Assembly: GCF_001659985.1 (NCBI RefSeq) | Contig: NZ_LYCS01000002.1 | Span: forward strand, 186,001 to 250,000 | Origin: Oceanobacillus sp. Castelsardo | GTDB taxonomy: Bacteria; Bacillota; Bacilli; Bacillales; Amphibacillaceae | Length of the DNA stretch: 64,000 nt | Direction: 5' to 3' | In this document: positions 39,333 to 48,658 of the stretch, piece by piece | Layout: every line of letters starts with the position of its first letter | How positions within the stretch are numbered: position 1 is the stretch's first letter | The notes under the pieces: generated by a model | The model's input: only the letters and a program-made list of their open reading frames with translations | The model's database searches: none | What the model was told of the DNA's origin: nothing | Program-made: the position numbers and the translations under genes

Positions 39333-40799
39333 CTACCTTCCTACTAAGCCCATACTATTAATAATTCGATCAAGCATTTCATCTACGGTTGTCATGCTTC
39401 GAGCTGCTGCATTATATGCATGTTGGAACTGAAGCATATTTGTCAGTTCTTCATCTAAGGATACAGCACTAACTGACATACGCTGATTTTCCACCTGTGA
39501 TTTTAAAATATTGGTATTGTCCGTCATTCTTTTTGCATGCTCTGCAATAACCCCTAGATCACCAATAACTGATTCATAGAAACCCATCATCGAAGAATCA
39601 TCTAAATCTGTTAATGGTTCATGCAATAAATCAGCTAAATCAAGTGCATTTTGCCCGTTACCTGATTCACTTCCTGCATTGATTTTTGTCGGATCATCTA
39701 AAACTACTTTAATGGCACCCGCTGCTCCGTTTTGATCGGTAATGGCGTCATCAAACCCGAAAAAATCATCTCCATGTTGGTTATTGAATGCTCCGGCAAA
39801 TTCATAAGCCATCTTATCTAGTTTGGATAGGATTGTAGGATAATCTCCTTCTGCACTTTGTCCATCCATTGTATATCCGAGCGATTCAATCAAACCACTT
39901 AGAGAACCTTTTGATGATAGAAGCTGATCCATTGAAATAGCTGTGTCTCCCACTTTTATTTGTGAAACTACTTCCAAGTTATTTACTTCAGAATAAAGAC
40001 CCGTTTCCGAAAAAGTATTCACTGTGTCCGTTTCGCCATCAATTAAAGTCACAATCGGATTTCCTGTATCATCCACAATGGATACAGTCGCAACTCCATC
40101 ACCGTTATTTTGTTTATCGTACGACACTTGAATCGGAACAATTTTCGATAATTCATCTAATAATACGTCCCGTTTATCATATAAGTCATTTGCGGTATAT
40201 CCGTTCGTTTCTAAATTCCTTACTTCCTTATTGATTTTATTAATTTCCACAAGCATGGTATTCGCATCTTTTAATGTGACTTCAAGCTGATTCTTTAAAT
40301 CACCACGAATTTTATTTAAGGAATCTGACATATAATTAAACGTACCTGCAAGTGCCTTTCCACGTTGAAGAACAACAGATCTTGCCCCAGCATTTTCCGG
40401 GTTAACCGATAAATCCTGTAAAGACTGCCAAAATTGATTCATCGATGCAGACAATCCAGTATCAGAAGGTTCATTTAATATATTCTCCATCCGCGCTAAT
40501 GCTTCATTCCTTGTTTCATAGTAACCAAATTTACTGTTCTCTCCACGGAATTGAATGTCTAAAAATTGGTTTCTTATACGTTGAATCGAACCAGCTTTTA
40601 CCCCTGTCCCAATTTGTCCTGGTAATTCTTGTCGGTTTCTAGATGCACTTGGGAATGGGCTCGTTGTTTCAAAGTTTACACGTTGTCTCGTGTATCCTTC
40701 CGTATTGGCATTTGCAATATTATGTCCAGTTGTGTGAAGTGCAGATTGTTGTGTAAATATGGCGTTTTTTGCCATTTCTAACCCACGAAATGTACTCAT
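39333..40799 (-). CDS. flgK: Flagellar hook-associated protein 1 FlgK
   Basis: First hook-filament junction protein, 488 residues. The N-terminal rod/hook motif STFRGLEMAKNAIFTQQSALHTTGHNIANANTEGYTRQRV and the C-terminal SVSLDEELTNMLQFQHAYNAAARSMTTVDEMLD are typical and complete. It lies between flgN (its chaperone) and flgL. Confidence 0.97.
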   Translation of the reverse strand: MSTFRGLEMAKNAIFTQQSALHTTGHNIANANTEGYTRQRVNFETTSPFPSASRNRQELPGQIGTGVKAGSIQRIRNQFLDIQFRGENSKFGYYETRNEALARMENILNEPSDTGLSASMNQFWQSLQDLSVNPENAGARSVVLQRGKALAGTFNYMSDSLNKIRGDLKNQLEVTLKDANTMLVEINKINKEVRNLETNGYTANDLYDKRDVLLDELSKIVPIQVSYDKQNNGDGVATVSIVDDTGNPIVTLIDGETDTVNTFSETGLYSEVNNLEVVSQIKVGDTAISMDQLLSSKGSLSGLIESLGYTMDGQSAEGDYPTILSKLDKMAYEFAGAFNNQHGDDFFGFDDAITDQNGAAGAIKVVLDDPTKINAGSESGNGQNALDLADLLHEPLTDLDDSSMMGFYESVIGDLGVIAEHAKRMTDNTNILKSQVENQRMSVSAVSLDEELTNMLQFQHAYNAAARSMTTVDEMLDRIINSMGLVGR

Positions 40800-40820
40800 T
40801 GTCTTCTCCTCTTTACCTTA

Positions 40821-41312
40821 TTATGCTTGTGAATCGAAAATCGACCGATTGTAAGATTTCATTTCTTGCTTTTGCTTTCCGTAGTTCAAATTGGAAATAG
40901 ACGGATTTAGTAAGTCCAACGATAATTGTACGAATTGTAATGATTGATCGATTAATGTTTGATTTAATGATTCTTGTTGTTTTAATTTCATCATATAATC
41001 CGTTAATTGTTCTGATGCTTTGGTAATCTCTACTTTTTCCGATTCATTTTCAAGAGTTTCTAATATAGTTGTGATTGTTGCATCACTCGTAGGAAGGCCT
41101 TGTATAGAAAACCATTTTTCCACTTCTTGCTGTCTTTTTCCTTCCATTTGTTCTAATAGTCGGATTTGCTTCCGTTCTTTTACTATCAGTTGTTGCAATT
41201 TATCTATCGTTCCTGCTTTTACTAATTCTGTTTTTTGTTCAGAAATAGAAAGTAATTCTTTGTGCAAATCAATAAGTTTAAATAATGATTGAATGATAGG
41301 TTTTATGGACAA
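40821..41312 (-). CDS. flgN: Flagellar export chaperone FlgN
   Basis: 163-residue helical protein that escorts FlgK and FlgL to the export gate. The sequence is a long K/E/Q/L-rich helical bundle typical of FlgN (for example EQKTELVKAGTIDKLQQLI and KERKQIRLLEQMEGKRQQEV). Position between flgM and flgK as in B. subtilis (yvyG) supports the call. Confidence 0.92.
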   Translation of the reverse strand: MSIKPIIQSLFKLIDLHKELLSISEQKTELVKAGTIDKLQQLIVKERKQIRLLEQMEGKRQQEVEKWFSIQGLPTSDATITTILETLENESEKVEITKASEQLTDYMMKLKQQESLNQTLIDQSLQFVQLSLDLLNPSISNLNYGKQKQEMKSYNRSIFDSQA

Positions 41313-41347
41313 AATAAGTCCTCCTTTTGAACACGAATCTATACCCC

Positions 41348-41611
41348 TTATTTAATTGACCAAAATTCAATCATCTTCTTTGCTGTTTTTTCTGGGTCTA
41401 CTTGATATTCCCCAGATTGAACTAAATTTTTAATTGATTGAACATATTCCGCGCGTTTTTCATTTGGTCTTTCACTTTCTTGTAATTGCTTCGCTTCTTT
41501 CGATATTTCAATTTGATCTTGTTTATTAACTTCCCGTTTAACTTCCGCTTGTTTCTTTAAAATATTTTTATAGGGATTAAAATTTGTCTGATTTGAACCA
41601 TTTATTCTCAA
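41348..41611 (-). CDS. flgM: Anti-sigma-D factor FlgM
   Basis: Binds and inhibits the flagellar sigma factor until the hook is complete and it is exported. It has 87 residues: a disordered N-terminal half (MRINGSNQTNFNPYKNI) and the sigma-binding C-terminal helices RAEYVQSIKNLVQSGEYQVDPEKTAKKMIEF. Located between yvyF and flgN. Confidence 0.95.
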   Translation of the reverse strand: MRINGSNQTNFNPYKNILKKQAEVKREVNKQDQIEISKEAKQLQESERPNEKRAEYVQSIKNLVQSGEYQVDPEKTAKKMIEFWSIK

Positions 41612-41693
41612 AATCCTTCACCCTTTCTCCCATAAACATCTCTATTATATATTATCGGCATATTCATGGAAAAATAAAGATTTACGTACAGAT

Positions 41694-42119
41694 TTATTTT
41701 CTATTTTTCTTATCTAACGTATAATACGTATTCGCAACAGAACTTGTTTTTTTGTACCTTTCTGCTTTCATTTCCAGTTCTTCTTCTCTTTTTAAATCTT
41801 TTATAATGGATTCCTGGCAATCTTGACAGAGTTTACCAGACGTTATACCCGTTCCACAAGTTTCACATGGATATGATAAATTAGGAAATTTGGATAATAA
41901 TAAGCGTTTCTCTCTAATAAATTTTGTAATATACCAATCTTCAATTCCTGTAGCATCTATTATATCCGTCCTCGTTGCCTTACGATTATTCTGATTAAGT
42001 AAAAATGAATACACCGCTTGAAAAGCTCTTTCTTCTTCTGTATAACAATCTTGACAAATATCCCGGAGTGCCTTGACATAGACGGCTCCACAGCGGGAAC
42101 AATTAGCTAGTTCTGCCAT
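41694..42119 (-). CDS. yvyF: Flagellar operon zinc-ribbon protein YvyF
   Basis: 141-residue protein of the TIGR03826 family, conserved next to flgM but of unproven function. Two CxxC zinc sites are seen: CSRCG...CQDC at residues 6-27 and CETCG...CQDC near 85-105. A helix-turn-helix-like segment RKATRTDIIDATGIEDWYITKFIREKRL lies between them, suggesting nucleic-acid binding. The ATG at 42119 follows GAGGG. It is the gene joining the comF and flagellar blocks. Confidence 0.88.
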   Translation of the reverse strand: MAELANCSRCGAVYVKALRDICQDCYTEEERAFQAVYSFLLNQNNRKATRTDIIDATGIEDWYITKFIREKRLLLSKFPNLSYPCETCGTGITSGKLCQDCQESIIKDLKREEELEMKAERYKKTSSVANTYYTLDKKNRK

Positions 42120-42153
42120 CTTGATACCCTCTTTTCTCGTATACTGAAACAAC

Positions 42154-42834
42154 TTATCCCCGTACCAATGTTAACGCATAAACACTTGGACAACCATGTT
42201 CCATTAATAGTCGAGCAGCATGGCGTAAAGTTGTTCCTGTTGTATATATATCATCGACCAATAAGACTGGTTTGTTAATAGTTTCTGTTATAAAAAAAGG
42301 ACTTCCCGTTAAAATTCTCTCCTTACGAGACTTTTTCGACTGTTTTTCACCATGTAATCTCGTTAAAAGTTCCTTTGTTTCTAACGGTAAAAAATCAGCT
42401 ATCATTTTCGCTTGATTAAACCCTCTCTCTAACAATCGTTCTTCACTCAATGGAATGGGAACGACTAACCCTTCCTTCTTTAAAAAAGAAAACTTTTCTC
42501 GAAATGCTTCCATTACATAATTTTCAAAGATGTAACCTAAATAATAATCCCCACGATACTTCCATTTTGCAATAACTTCTTTCATAAATGGATTATAGGA
42601 AAAAATAGAATAGTTGAATAAAAAGGACCCATTTTCCTTTTGTTTTTCCCACCATTGGCAGTCCGTGCATCTTTTTTCATTCGTATTTCTACTACAGCGG
42701 TCACACCGATTCCCCTGAATCCATTCTAAATCAAACTTACACTCGGGACATAAGATCTCTGCTTTTTCCAACATCATTAAATTGGCCCAACTTAATTGTA
42801 AAATTATTTCCGTGTCACACCATGCACAATTCAT
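42154..42834 (-). CDS. comFC: Competence protein ComFC (phosphoribosyltransferase-like)
   Basis: 226-residue cytoplasmic protein needed for DNA uptake. An N-terminal double-zinc module (CAWCD...CPEC, CDRC...CTDC) is followed by a PRTase domain with the PRPP loop VLLVDDIYTTGTT near 190-202. Acts with the ComFA helicase. The two genes overlap by 4 bases, and no comFB lies between them. Confidence 0.94.
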   Translation of the reverse strand: MNCAWCDTEIILQLSWANLMMLEKAEILCPECKFDLEWIQGNRCDRCSRNTNEKRCTDCQWWEKQKENGSFLFNYSIFSYNPFMKEVIAKWKYRGDYYLGYIFENYVMEAFREKFSFLKKEGLVVPIPLSEERLLERGFNQAKMIADFLPLETKELLTRLHGEKQSKKSRKERILTGSPFFITETINKPVLLVDDIYTTGTTLRHAARLLMEHGCPSVYALTLVRG

Positions 42835-44255
42835 GTTTCAAATCCTCCACGTTTATTCATTTTATTAATAGAGGCAATTGCTCTTTCCATTGCTTCCGTC
42901 TTCCCATCATGAAAGAAAATTACTTCTCCATTTGGGTCATCTGCACTCCTTCCCGCTCGACCAGCAATTTGGACTAAAGCAGCTTCATCAAAAACAACGT
43001 GGCCTGCATCAATTATTGCCACATCCACAGAAGGAAACGTCACTCCTCTTTCTAGAATGGTCGTTGTAACCATGACAGTTATTTTTTTCTGTCTAAACTG
43101 GATTACTTTCTCTTCTCGATCTATGTCTTCCGCATGAACGGAGGTGAGCATTTTTTCTGATGAAATTATATTTTCCTTTTTTAAAATACTAGCAAGCGAA
43201 TCTTTCATTTTTTCGGCTAATTTAATAGTAGGGACGAAGATTAAAAGCTGACGTTTGCTATTTTCTCTTTTTGACAGCCATTTATAAAATGCTTTTGGAA
43301 ACCGATATTCATCTAGGTCTTTTTTTAGAGAAAAACAGATTCTTGTTGTTGGGATTGGTAAAGGATGCCCATGAAACCGGACAGGAACAAATGTATGTGG
43401 AAGCGACTGTTTCATTATCCGTCTTTGATGGTCCTTTCTAGGGGTTGCGGTTAAATAAATCATCGTACTATCTTGTTTTTTTGCTCGATTAGCGGAGAAC
43501 GGGAGGGAAGGATCTTTATTGAAAGGGAAGGCATCAATTTCATCAATAATGATTACATCAAACGCATGTTGAAAACGAAGTAACTGGTGGGTTGTTGCAA
43601 TAATTAACTGTGCGCTTGCATCCTTTGTTTCGCTCCCACCATATAATGCTTGAACTGGGACTTCTTCAAATGCTTTTTGCAATCTTGGATAAAGTTCACG
43701 GACGACATCAGCTCTCGGCGTAGCAATACAGATGCGTTTTCCTTGTTGGAGGGTCTCCGTTATTGCCGGGAATATCATCTCCGTTTTTCCAGCTCCGCAT
43801 ACCGCCCAAATCAGGTATTCTTTTTCACCATTCCGAATCGCTTGAACCATATGATTGGATGCCTGTTGTTGCCCTTGTGTCAATGTTCCATCCCATGAAC
43901 AAGGTTGCTCATACGTAGGCCAGTTTGGAGGTGGTCCCCCCCATGTATACAAGGGCTCACATTCCGTCACTCGTCCCATCTGAATACATTTTCTACAATA
44001 TAAATGTATCCCATTACAAATAGAGCAAGGGATCTTTGCAAATAAAGATTTCTTTTCATTGCCACACCGTAAACACTGATGGGTAAATACTTTATTTATG
44101 ATGGATTGCTGAGGTATTAAATATTGATGTTCGAGGAAGTGTTGAAATGTAGGTTTATCTAGGGGAATTTCTTTTCGTAATAAAATTCTACCTGAAAAGC
44201 CCTTGGATAGATCTTCTAATTGAGTAGAAGTTATTATTTCCATTAATAAATTCAC
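42831..44255 (-). CDS. comFA: Competence DNA-uptake helicase ComFA
   Basis: ATP-driven DNA translocase pulling single-stranded DNA into the cell during transformation. It has 474 residues: a four-cysteine zinc site (CLRCG...CSIC...CRKC, about 60-90), Walker A AVCGAGKTE near 153, DEID Walker B near 238, and the helicase motif ILERGVTFPSVDVAIID with the QIAGRAGRS motif near the end. The start could be GTG 44255 or ATG 44243; neither has a strong ribosome site. A dispersed repeat copy lies just upstream. Confidence 0.95.
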   Translation of the reverse strand: MNLLMEIITSTQLEDLSKGFSGRILLRKEIPLDKPTFQHFLEHQYLIPQQSIINKVFTHQCLRCGNEKKSLFAKIPCSICNGIHLYCRKCIQMGRVTECEPLYTWGGPPPNWPTYEQPCSWDGTLTQGQQQASNHMVQAIRNGEKEYLIWAVCGAGKTEMIFPAITETLQQGKRICIATPRADVVRELYPRLQKAFEEVPVQALYGGSETKDASAQLIIATTHQLLRFQHAFDVIIIDEIDAFPFNKDPSLPFSANRAKKQDSTMIYLTATPRKDHQRRIMKQSLPHTFVPVRFHGHPLPIPTTRICFSLKKDLDEYRFPKAFYKWLSKRENSKRQLLIFVPTIKLAEKMKDSLASILKKENIISSEKMLTSVHAEDIDREEKVIQFRQKKITVMVTTTILERGVTFPSVDVAIIDAGHVVFDEAALVQIAGRAGRSADDPNGEVIFFHDGKTEAMERAIASINKMNKRGGFET

Positions 44256-44296
44256 TCACTTTCTTATAAGATAATATGTTTACTGAAGGATATTGC

Positions 44297-44385
44297 TTAG
44301 AAAACTTGGCATTCGCCAAGCCTTTGGGTGAATGCCTTAGTTGCACTTATGTAGACGGGAAAGTTTTTCTTTCCTTACTGCCAAA
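44297..44385 (+). repeat. Structured intergenic repeat, copy 4
   Basis: Well preserved short form: TTAGAAAACTTGGCATTCGC, hairpin GGCATTCGCC/GGGTGAATGCC, TTAGTTGCACTTATG, then GACGGGAAAG/CTTTCC hairpin ending CTGCCAAAAT. It lies between degV and comFA. Confidence 0.8.
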
Positions 44386-44421
44386 ATAAGGAAACAGAAA
44401 AAACCTGCTTCCCCATTTTAT

Positions 44422-45264
44422 TTATTTCACATACCAAGCAACACCAATTGCACCTTCGCCAAGATGGGTACCGATAACAGGTCCAAAATAGCTAATAATG
44501 GTATCCATGTTTGGATATTTTTCTAAAAAAGAATCTCTAAGATCCTTAGCTGCCTGTTCATCATTTCCATGAATAAATGTAACTTTTAATTCTTTTCCTG
44601 TTGCCGCTACTTCATCAAGCATTCCCATGATTCGATTAATTGCTTTTTTACGGGTTCGAATTTTTTCGAATGGAACGATGACCTTATCTTCAAAGTGAAG
44701 AATAGGTTTAATTTGTAAGAGCCCACCTACTAAAGCTTGAGCACTACTTAGACGCCCACCTCGTTGTAAGTTTGTTAAATCGTCGACCATAAAATAAGCA
44801 CGTAATGTTTGTTTCATTTCATCTAAACGGGCGATAATTTCTTTAGCCGAAATACCACTTTTTGCCATTTGGGCAGCTTCTAATACATAAAACCCTTGTG
44901 CCATCGCACTAATTTCTGAATCATACGCGTAGACATCTATTCCCTCTACCATTTCTCCTGCACTAATTACCGATTGATACGTCCCACTTATTCCGCTAGA
45001 AAGGTGTATAGAGACAACCGCATCATAATCTTTTGCCAATTTTTCTAATGTCTCGGTCACATATCCGATTGAAGGTTGAGATGTAGTTGGTAAATATCCT
45101 ACTTCTTTAAGTTTTTTATAAAATTCATTAGTAGAAATATCGATTTCTTCTTGATATATTTCCTCTCCGAAAACAACGCTGAGTGGTACCATATATATAT
45201 TCTCTTGTTTCCGGATTTCAGCTGGTATGTATGCTGTACTATCAGTCATAACAGCTACCTTCAT
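44422..45264 (-). CDS. degV: DegV family fatty-acid-binding protein
   Basis: Carrier of the DegV/FakB type; related proteins present fatty acids to the kinase FakA. The 280 residues start MKVAVMTDSTAYIPAEI and include the lipid-phosphate motif SIHLSSGISGTYQSV near 90-104 and FMVDDLTNLQRGGRLSSAQALVG. The ATG at 45264 follows AGGAG by 10 bases; an in-frame TTG two codons earlier is closer. Located between comFA and degU as in B. subtilis. Confidence 0.93.
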   Translation of the reverse strand: MKVAVMTDSTAYIPAEIRKQENIYMVPLSVVFGEEIYQEEIDISTNEFYKKLKEVGYLPTTSQPSIGYVTETLEKLAKDYDAVVSIHLSSGISGTYQSVISAGEMVEGIDVYAYDSEISAMAQGFYVLEAAQMAKSGISAKEIIARLDEMKQTLRAYFMVDDLTNLQRGGRLSSAQALVGGLLQIKPILHFEDKVIVPFEKIRTRKKAINRIMGMLDEVAATGKELKVTFIHGNDEQAAKDLRDSFLEKYPNMDTIISYFGPVIGTHLGEGAIGVAWYVK

Positions 45265-45353
45265 AAACAATCTTCTCCTTATTAAGAATTAAGCTTCTTG
45301 AGCAATATTTTACATGATTCCATGAAAAAAAGCATTAATATACTAAGTGTTTC

Positions 45354-45392
45354 TTAGAAAACTTGCTTATCCTTACTTATCCTGCCACAAAA
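45354..45392 (+). repeat. Structured intergenic repeat, internally deleted copy 5
   Basis: Retains only the left end (TTAGAAAACTTG) and right end (CTTATCCTGCCA...AAAAAA) of the family, in the degU-degV gap. Confidence 0.55.
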
Positions 45393-45393
45393 A

Positions 45394-45421
45394 ATACCCT
45401 AATACAATTGTACTAGGGTAT
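45394..45421 (-). terminator. degSU terminator
   Basis: ATACCCTA / TAGGGTAT stem followed by TTTTTT on the minus strand, 18 bases after the degU stop. Confidence 0.85.
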
Positions 45422-45439
45422 CCGCCCGTATATAATCTA

Positions 45440-46132
45440 TCAGATAACCTCTACCCATCCTTTTCGGATAGCAGAGACTACTGCTTGTGTACGGTCATTA
45501 CAATTCATTTTTTGTAAAATATTACTTACATGGTTTTTGACTGTTTTTTCACTTATATACAATGTTTCCGCTACTGCACGATTGCTTTTCCCATCAGCTA
45601 GTAATTGTAAAACTTGGCATTCACGTTTAGTTAATAGATGAAGTGGTTTACGATATTCGATACCTCTGTCATTTACAGAAGGTCTATTTTCTTTTGCAAG
45701 TCTACGATATTCTAACACTAGATTATGAGTTACTTTCGGATGTAGATAAGAACCACCTTCACTAACTACTTTGATTGCTTCGATTAAGGCATCTGCATCC
45801 ATTTCTTTTAATAGATAACCTAAAGCACCTGTTTTCAATGCATGTGTTACATAATTTTCATCATCGTGAATGGATAGAATGATTACCTTGGAATTTGGAA
45901 AATAACGAACTAAGTCAGCTGTAGCTTCTACACCATTTGTATTCGGCATGTTGATATCCATCAAAACAATATCAGGGTTATTTTCTTTTACTAATTTCGT
46001 TGCTTCCGAACCATCACTACCTTCTGCAACTACTTCAAAACTAGGTTCAAATTCTAAAATACGTTTGACCCCTTCACGAAATAATTTATGATCATCTATT
46101 AGTACAATTCGAATATTTCTTTCCTCGCTCAT
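45440..46132 (-). CDS. degU: Two-component response regulator DegU
   Basis: Controls exoenzymes, competence, motility and biofilm functions. The 230-residue protein has a receiver domain ([14 protein letters not shown]; phospho-Asp in [10 protein letters not shown] near 56) and a LuxR-type HTH ([40 protein letters not shown]). The ATG at 46132 is 8 bases after GGAGG. It follows degS by about 50 bases in one operon. Confidence 0.97.
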   Translation of the reverse strand: MSEERNIRIVLIDDHKLFREGVKRILEFEPSFEVVAEGSDGSEATKLVKENNPDIVLMDINMPNTNGVEATADLVRYFPNSKVIILSIHDDENYVTHALKTGALGYLLKEMDADALIEAIKVVSEGGSYLHPKVTHNLVLEYRRLAKENRPSVNDRGIEYRKPLHLLTKRECQVLQLLADGKSNRAVAETLYISEKTVKNHVSNILQKMNCNDRTQAVVSAIRKGWVEVI

Positions 46133-46184
46133 TCTATTCTCCTCCATCTATATATCTATTACGTTTTATTGCTTTGTATCTTAA

Positions 46185-47330
46185 TCATAACACGGATTCG
46201 TTATACGGGGCCTGAATAGTAACAACAGTCCCTCTCCCTATCTCTGATTGGATAGACAATTTACCTTGAAGGTTTTCCACTCTTTCCTTCATTCCGATTA
46301 ATCCAAAGGACTGTTCTTTTTTACGTTCTGTATCAAATCCTTTTCCATCATCCTTAATTATTAAGGTTAGATAGTTTGTACCTATTTCCAACTTTACTTG
46401 AATAGCAGATGCCTCTGCATGTTTGATTGCATTTTGTAGCGCTTCTTGCATCAATCGAAAAAAAGCTATTTCATATTTAGAGTTTAGGCGTTTTTCCGTT
46501 CCCATCATAATAAAATCAATATGTATATTGTTGTATTCGCTTGTAGTTGATATATATTTTTTTATAGTTGGGACCAGCCCTAAATCATCTAATGCCATTG
46601 GCCTTAAATCATAAATAATTCTTCTTACCTCAACAAGCGAAGAGCGAATCATCCCGCGAATACTTTTCATTTCGTCCATTGCTTTGGTAACCTCACCTTG
46701 GAGATAAATTCTTTCAATTATCTCCGAACGCAATAAAATATTCGCTAAACTTTGTGCTGGACCATCATGGATTTCACGAGAAATTTTTCGACGTTCTTCC
46801 TCCTGCGCCTCAATGATCTTTAAGCCAAACTTTTGTTTTTCCTTTGCATCTTCAATCACTTCATTTACTTGTTTAAAATCTTCTTGTAAGTAATTTAAGA
46901 TTACTGTGATTTTACTAGCTAAGCCTTCCGCTCTTTCCATCGTACTTGATAATTTCACTAGTCTTCTTTCAATATCATCACGTTTTTCCCGAAGATTTTT
47001 TTCCTCTCTACGAAGAATCGTTAATTTCGTCTGCATTCGATGAGTAGTCTCATAAACTTGACGAATTTCATTTTCAGAATGTTGGTCAAAAAATTTACTT
47101 ACTTCTGCTAAACGTTGTCTGGAAAAACGAACTTTCACCTCTAGTTGGTCGCCTTTTTCAATATAATGAATTACCTTTTCTTTTATTTCTTTCAACTCTA
47201 ATTGAAGGCGTTCATATTCGGAACGGGCCCATTCACTAATATCAAAAATTTCATCTTTACTGTGAACAACAACATTAATCATCTCATCAATCACATGATC
47301 TAAAGCATTGTCTCCAAATTTCTTTGACAT
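46185..47330 (-). CDS. degS: Sensor histidine kinase DegS
   Basis: Cytoplasmic histidine kinase/phosphatase for DegU, 381 residues with no membrane segment. An N-terminal coiled-coil DegS sensor domain (about 1-180) is followed by the HisKA_3 phospho-acceptor region EEERRKISREIHDGPAQSLAN (His near 190). The HATPase domain carries the N box LMQEALQNAIKHA and G box DDGKGFD and GLIGMKERV. All are intact, so the kinase should be active. Confidence 0.97.
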   Translation of the reverse strand: MSKKFGDNALDHVIDEMINVVVHSKDEIFDISEWARSEYERLQLELKEIKEKVIHYIEKGDQLEVKVRFSRQRLAEVSKFFDQHSENEIRQVYETTHRMQTKLTILRREEKNLREKRDDIERRLVKLSSTMERAEGLASKITVILNYLQEDFKQVNEVIEDAKEKQKFGLKIIEAQEEERRKISREIHDGPAQSLANILLRSEIIERIYLQGEVTKAMDEMKSIRGMIRSSLVEVRRIIYDLRPMALDDLGLVPTIKKYISTTSEYNNIHIDFIMMGTEKRLNSKYEIAFFRLMQEALQNAIKHAEASAIQVKLEIGTNYLTLIIKDDGKGFDTERKKEQSFGLIGMKERVENLQGKLSIQSEIGRGTVVTIQAPYNESVL

Positions 47331-47459
47331 CGGTTCCCACCAACCTATGATATAATTATACGTAAATACCCACTGCTTTGATAGGGTTAACTATAAAATT
47401 CTAGGAATTTCTACCCCTACATATTAAAATTATTACCCATATAGGAGGATTTAATATTC

Positions 47460-48107
47460 ATGTTATCAACCTATTATACCGTAAAACCTGAAGGAAATGA
47501 CCAAATAATCATACAAAAATCACGATTTATTGGGTATGTACGTCGAGTAAAGACCGAAGACGAGGCACAAACGTTTATTCAAGAAATAAAGAAAAAACAT
47601 TATGATGCCACCCATAATTGTTCAGCTTATATCATTGGAGAACATGATGAAATTCAAAAGGCGAATGATGATGGGGAACCAAGTGGAACTGCAGGAGTAC
47701 CGATTCTTGAAGTATTAAAAAAACAAGGTTTAAAAGACACCGCAATTGTTGTTACAAGATATTTCGGTGGAATTAAACTTGGTGCTGGTGGATTAATTCG
47801 CGCTTACGGAAGTACAACTTCACAGGCAATTAAAACAACAGGAATTGTAAAAAGACAATTAATGAAAGGTTTTTCTATTACAGTAGACTATGGTTTACTA
47901 GGAAAACTAGAAAACGTACTACGGAATTCTGAGCATATTTTAGAAACAATTAATTACTTAGAAAATGTAGAATTTATCGTTTTTGTGGAGGATGGGCAAG
48001 AAACAACATTCACTGAATGGATCATTGATTTAACAAACGACCAAGCTGAAATAACGGAACTAGATCCAAAATATATTGAAATTGACGTAGAATCAACATC
48101 CGAATAA
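47460..48107 (+). CDS. yvyE: YigZ/IMPACT family protein YvyE
   Basis: 215-residue protein of the UPF0029/IMPACT family, whose members bear on translation control. The motif HYDATHNCSAYIIG is near 46-59, and the core DDGEPSGTAGVPILEVLKKQGL and VTRYFGGIKLGAGGLIRAYG are complete. GGAGG lies 10 bases before the ATG. Divergent from degSU, as in B. subtilis. Function in Bacillus is not established. Confidence 0.93.
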   Translation: MLSTYYTVKPEGNDQIIIQKSRFIGYVRRVKTEDEAQTFIQEIKKKHYDATHNCSAYIIGEHDEIQKANDDGEPSGTAGVPILEVLKKQGLKDTAIVVTRYFGGIKLGAGGLIRAYGSTTSQAIKTTGIVKRQLMKGFSITVDYGLLGKLENVLRNSEHILETINYLENVEFIVFVEDGQETTFTEWIIDLTNDQAEITELDPKYIEIDVESTSE

Positions 48108-48111
48108 ACCT

Positions 48112-48204
48112 TTAGAAAACTTGGCATTCGCCAAGCCTTTGGTGAATGGCTTAGTTGCACTTATGCAGGAAAAGAGAGTTTATACTTTCTTTTCTGCAAA
48201 AAAA
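48112..48204 (+). repeat. Structured intergenic repeat, copy 6
   Basis: TTAGAAAACTTGGCATTCGC with hairpin GGCATTCGCCAAGCC/GGTGAATGGC, then TTAGTTGCACTTATGCAG and a purine-rich/CTTTCTTTTCTGC hairpin. It starts four bases after the yvyE stop. Confidence 0.8.
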
Positions 48205-48205
48205 A

Positions 48206-48237
48206 GAAAAGCTCACCAACGTAGCTTTTCTTTTTTT
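48206..48237. terminator. Bidirectional terminator between yvyE and a 49-residue gene
   Basis: GAAAAGCT / AGCTTTTC stem with A-run on one side and T-run on the other, so it can serve both converging genes. Its plus-strand tail overlaps the stop codon of the small minus-strand gene. Confidence 0.85.
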
Positions 48238-48385
48238 AGATTTGTGTATTTCCACTTAATTGTTGATTACTCGTTAATTCTTTTACTATCTTCTGAATTA
48301 ACTCCTCAGCTGATTTAATCTTCTGACTTTCTGTTTCATCTATTAATTTCTTTAACATTCGCTTATATAATTCTTGTTCCCCCAT
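48236..48385 (-). CDS. Small helical protein (49 residues)
   Basis: Short reading frame MGEQELYKRMLKKLIDETES... ending LSGNTQI. It is strongly helical and charged, with codon use like its neighbours, preceded by AAGGCGGG about 9 bases before the ATG and followed by a terminator. Too short for most ORF callers. I do not recognise a family; the regular Leu/Ile spacing would suit a small dimer or an anti-factor. The gap 48386-48568 upstream holds its promoter region only. Confidence 0.55.
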   Translation of the reverse strand: MGEQELYKRMLKKLIDETESQKIKSAEELIQKIVKELTSNQQLSGNTQI

Positions 48386-48568
48386 TAAACGGTCCCGCCT
48401 TTTGTTCAAATTTATCGCTTAAATCTAGATGAATAGACATATTTCATTTTACATTGTGTCGATATTTATTATTTTTTAAGAAAAAATAACGTACATAGGG
48501 TATCTTACTATATATCTACAATTTATTCTATAGATTTCTTATTATTTTCAATAAATTGTTTCTTATTA

Positions 48569-48658
48569 TTAGAAAACCGGCATTCACAAGCCTTTGGTGA
48601 ATGCTTAGTTGTACTTATGAAGATTAGAAAGTTTTTATGCTTTCCTTATCTTCCTAAA
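48569..48658 (+). repeat. Structured intergenic repeat, copy 7, overlapping a gene end
   Basis: TTAGAAAACCGGCATTCACAAG, hairpin, TTAGTTGTACTTATGAAGA, then GAAAG/CTTTCC hairpin ending CTTCCTAAAAA. Its last 24 bases form the final codons and stop of the minus-strand VanZ gene. Confidence 0.75.
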
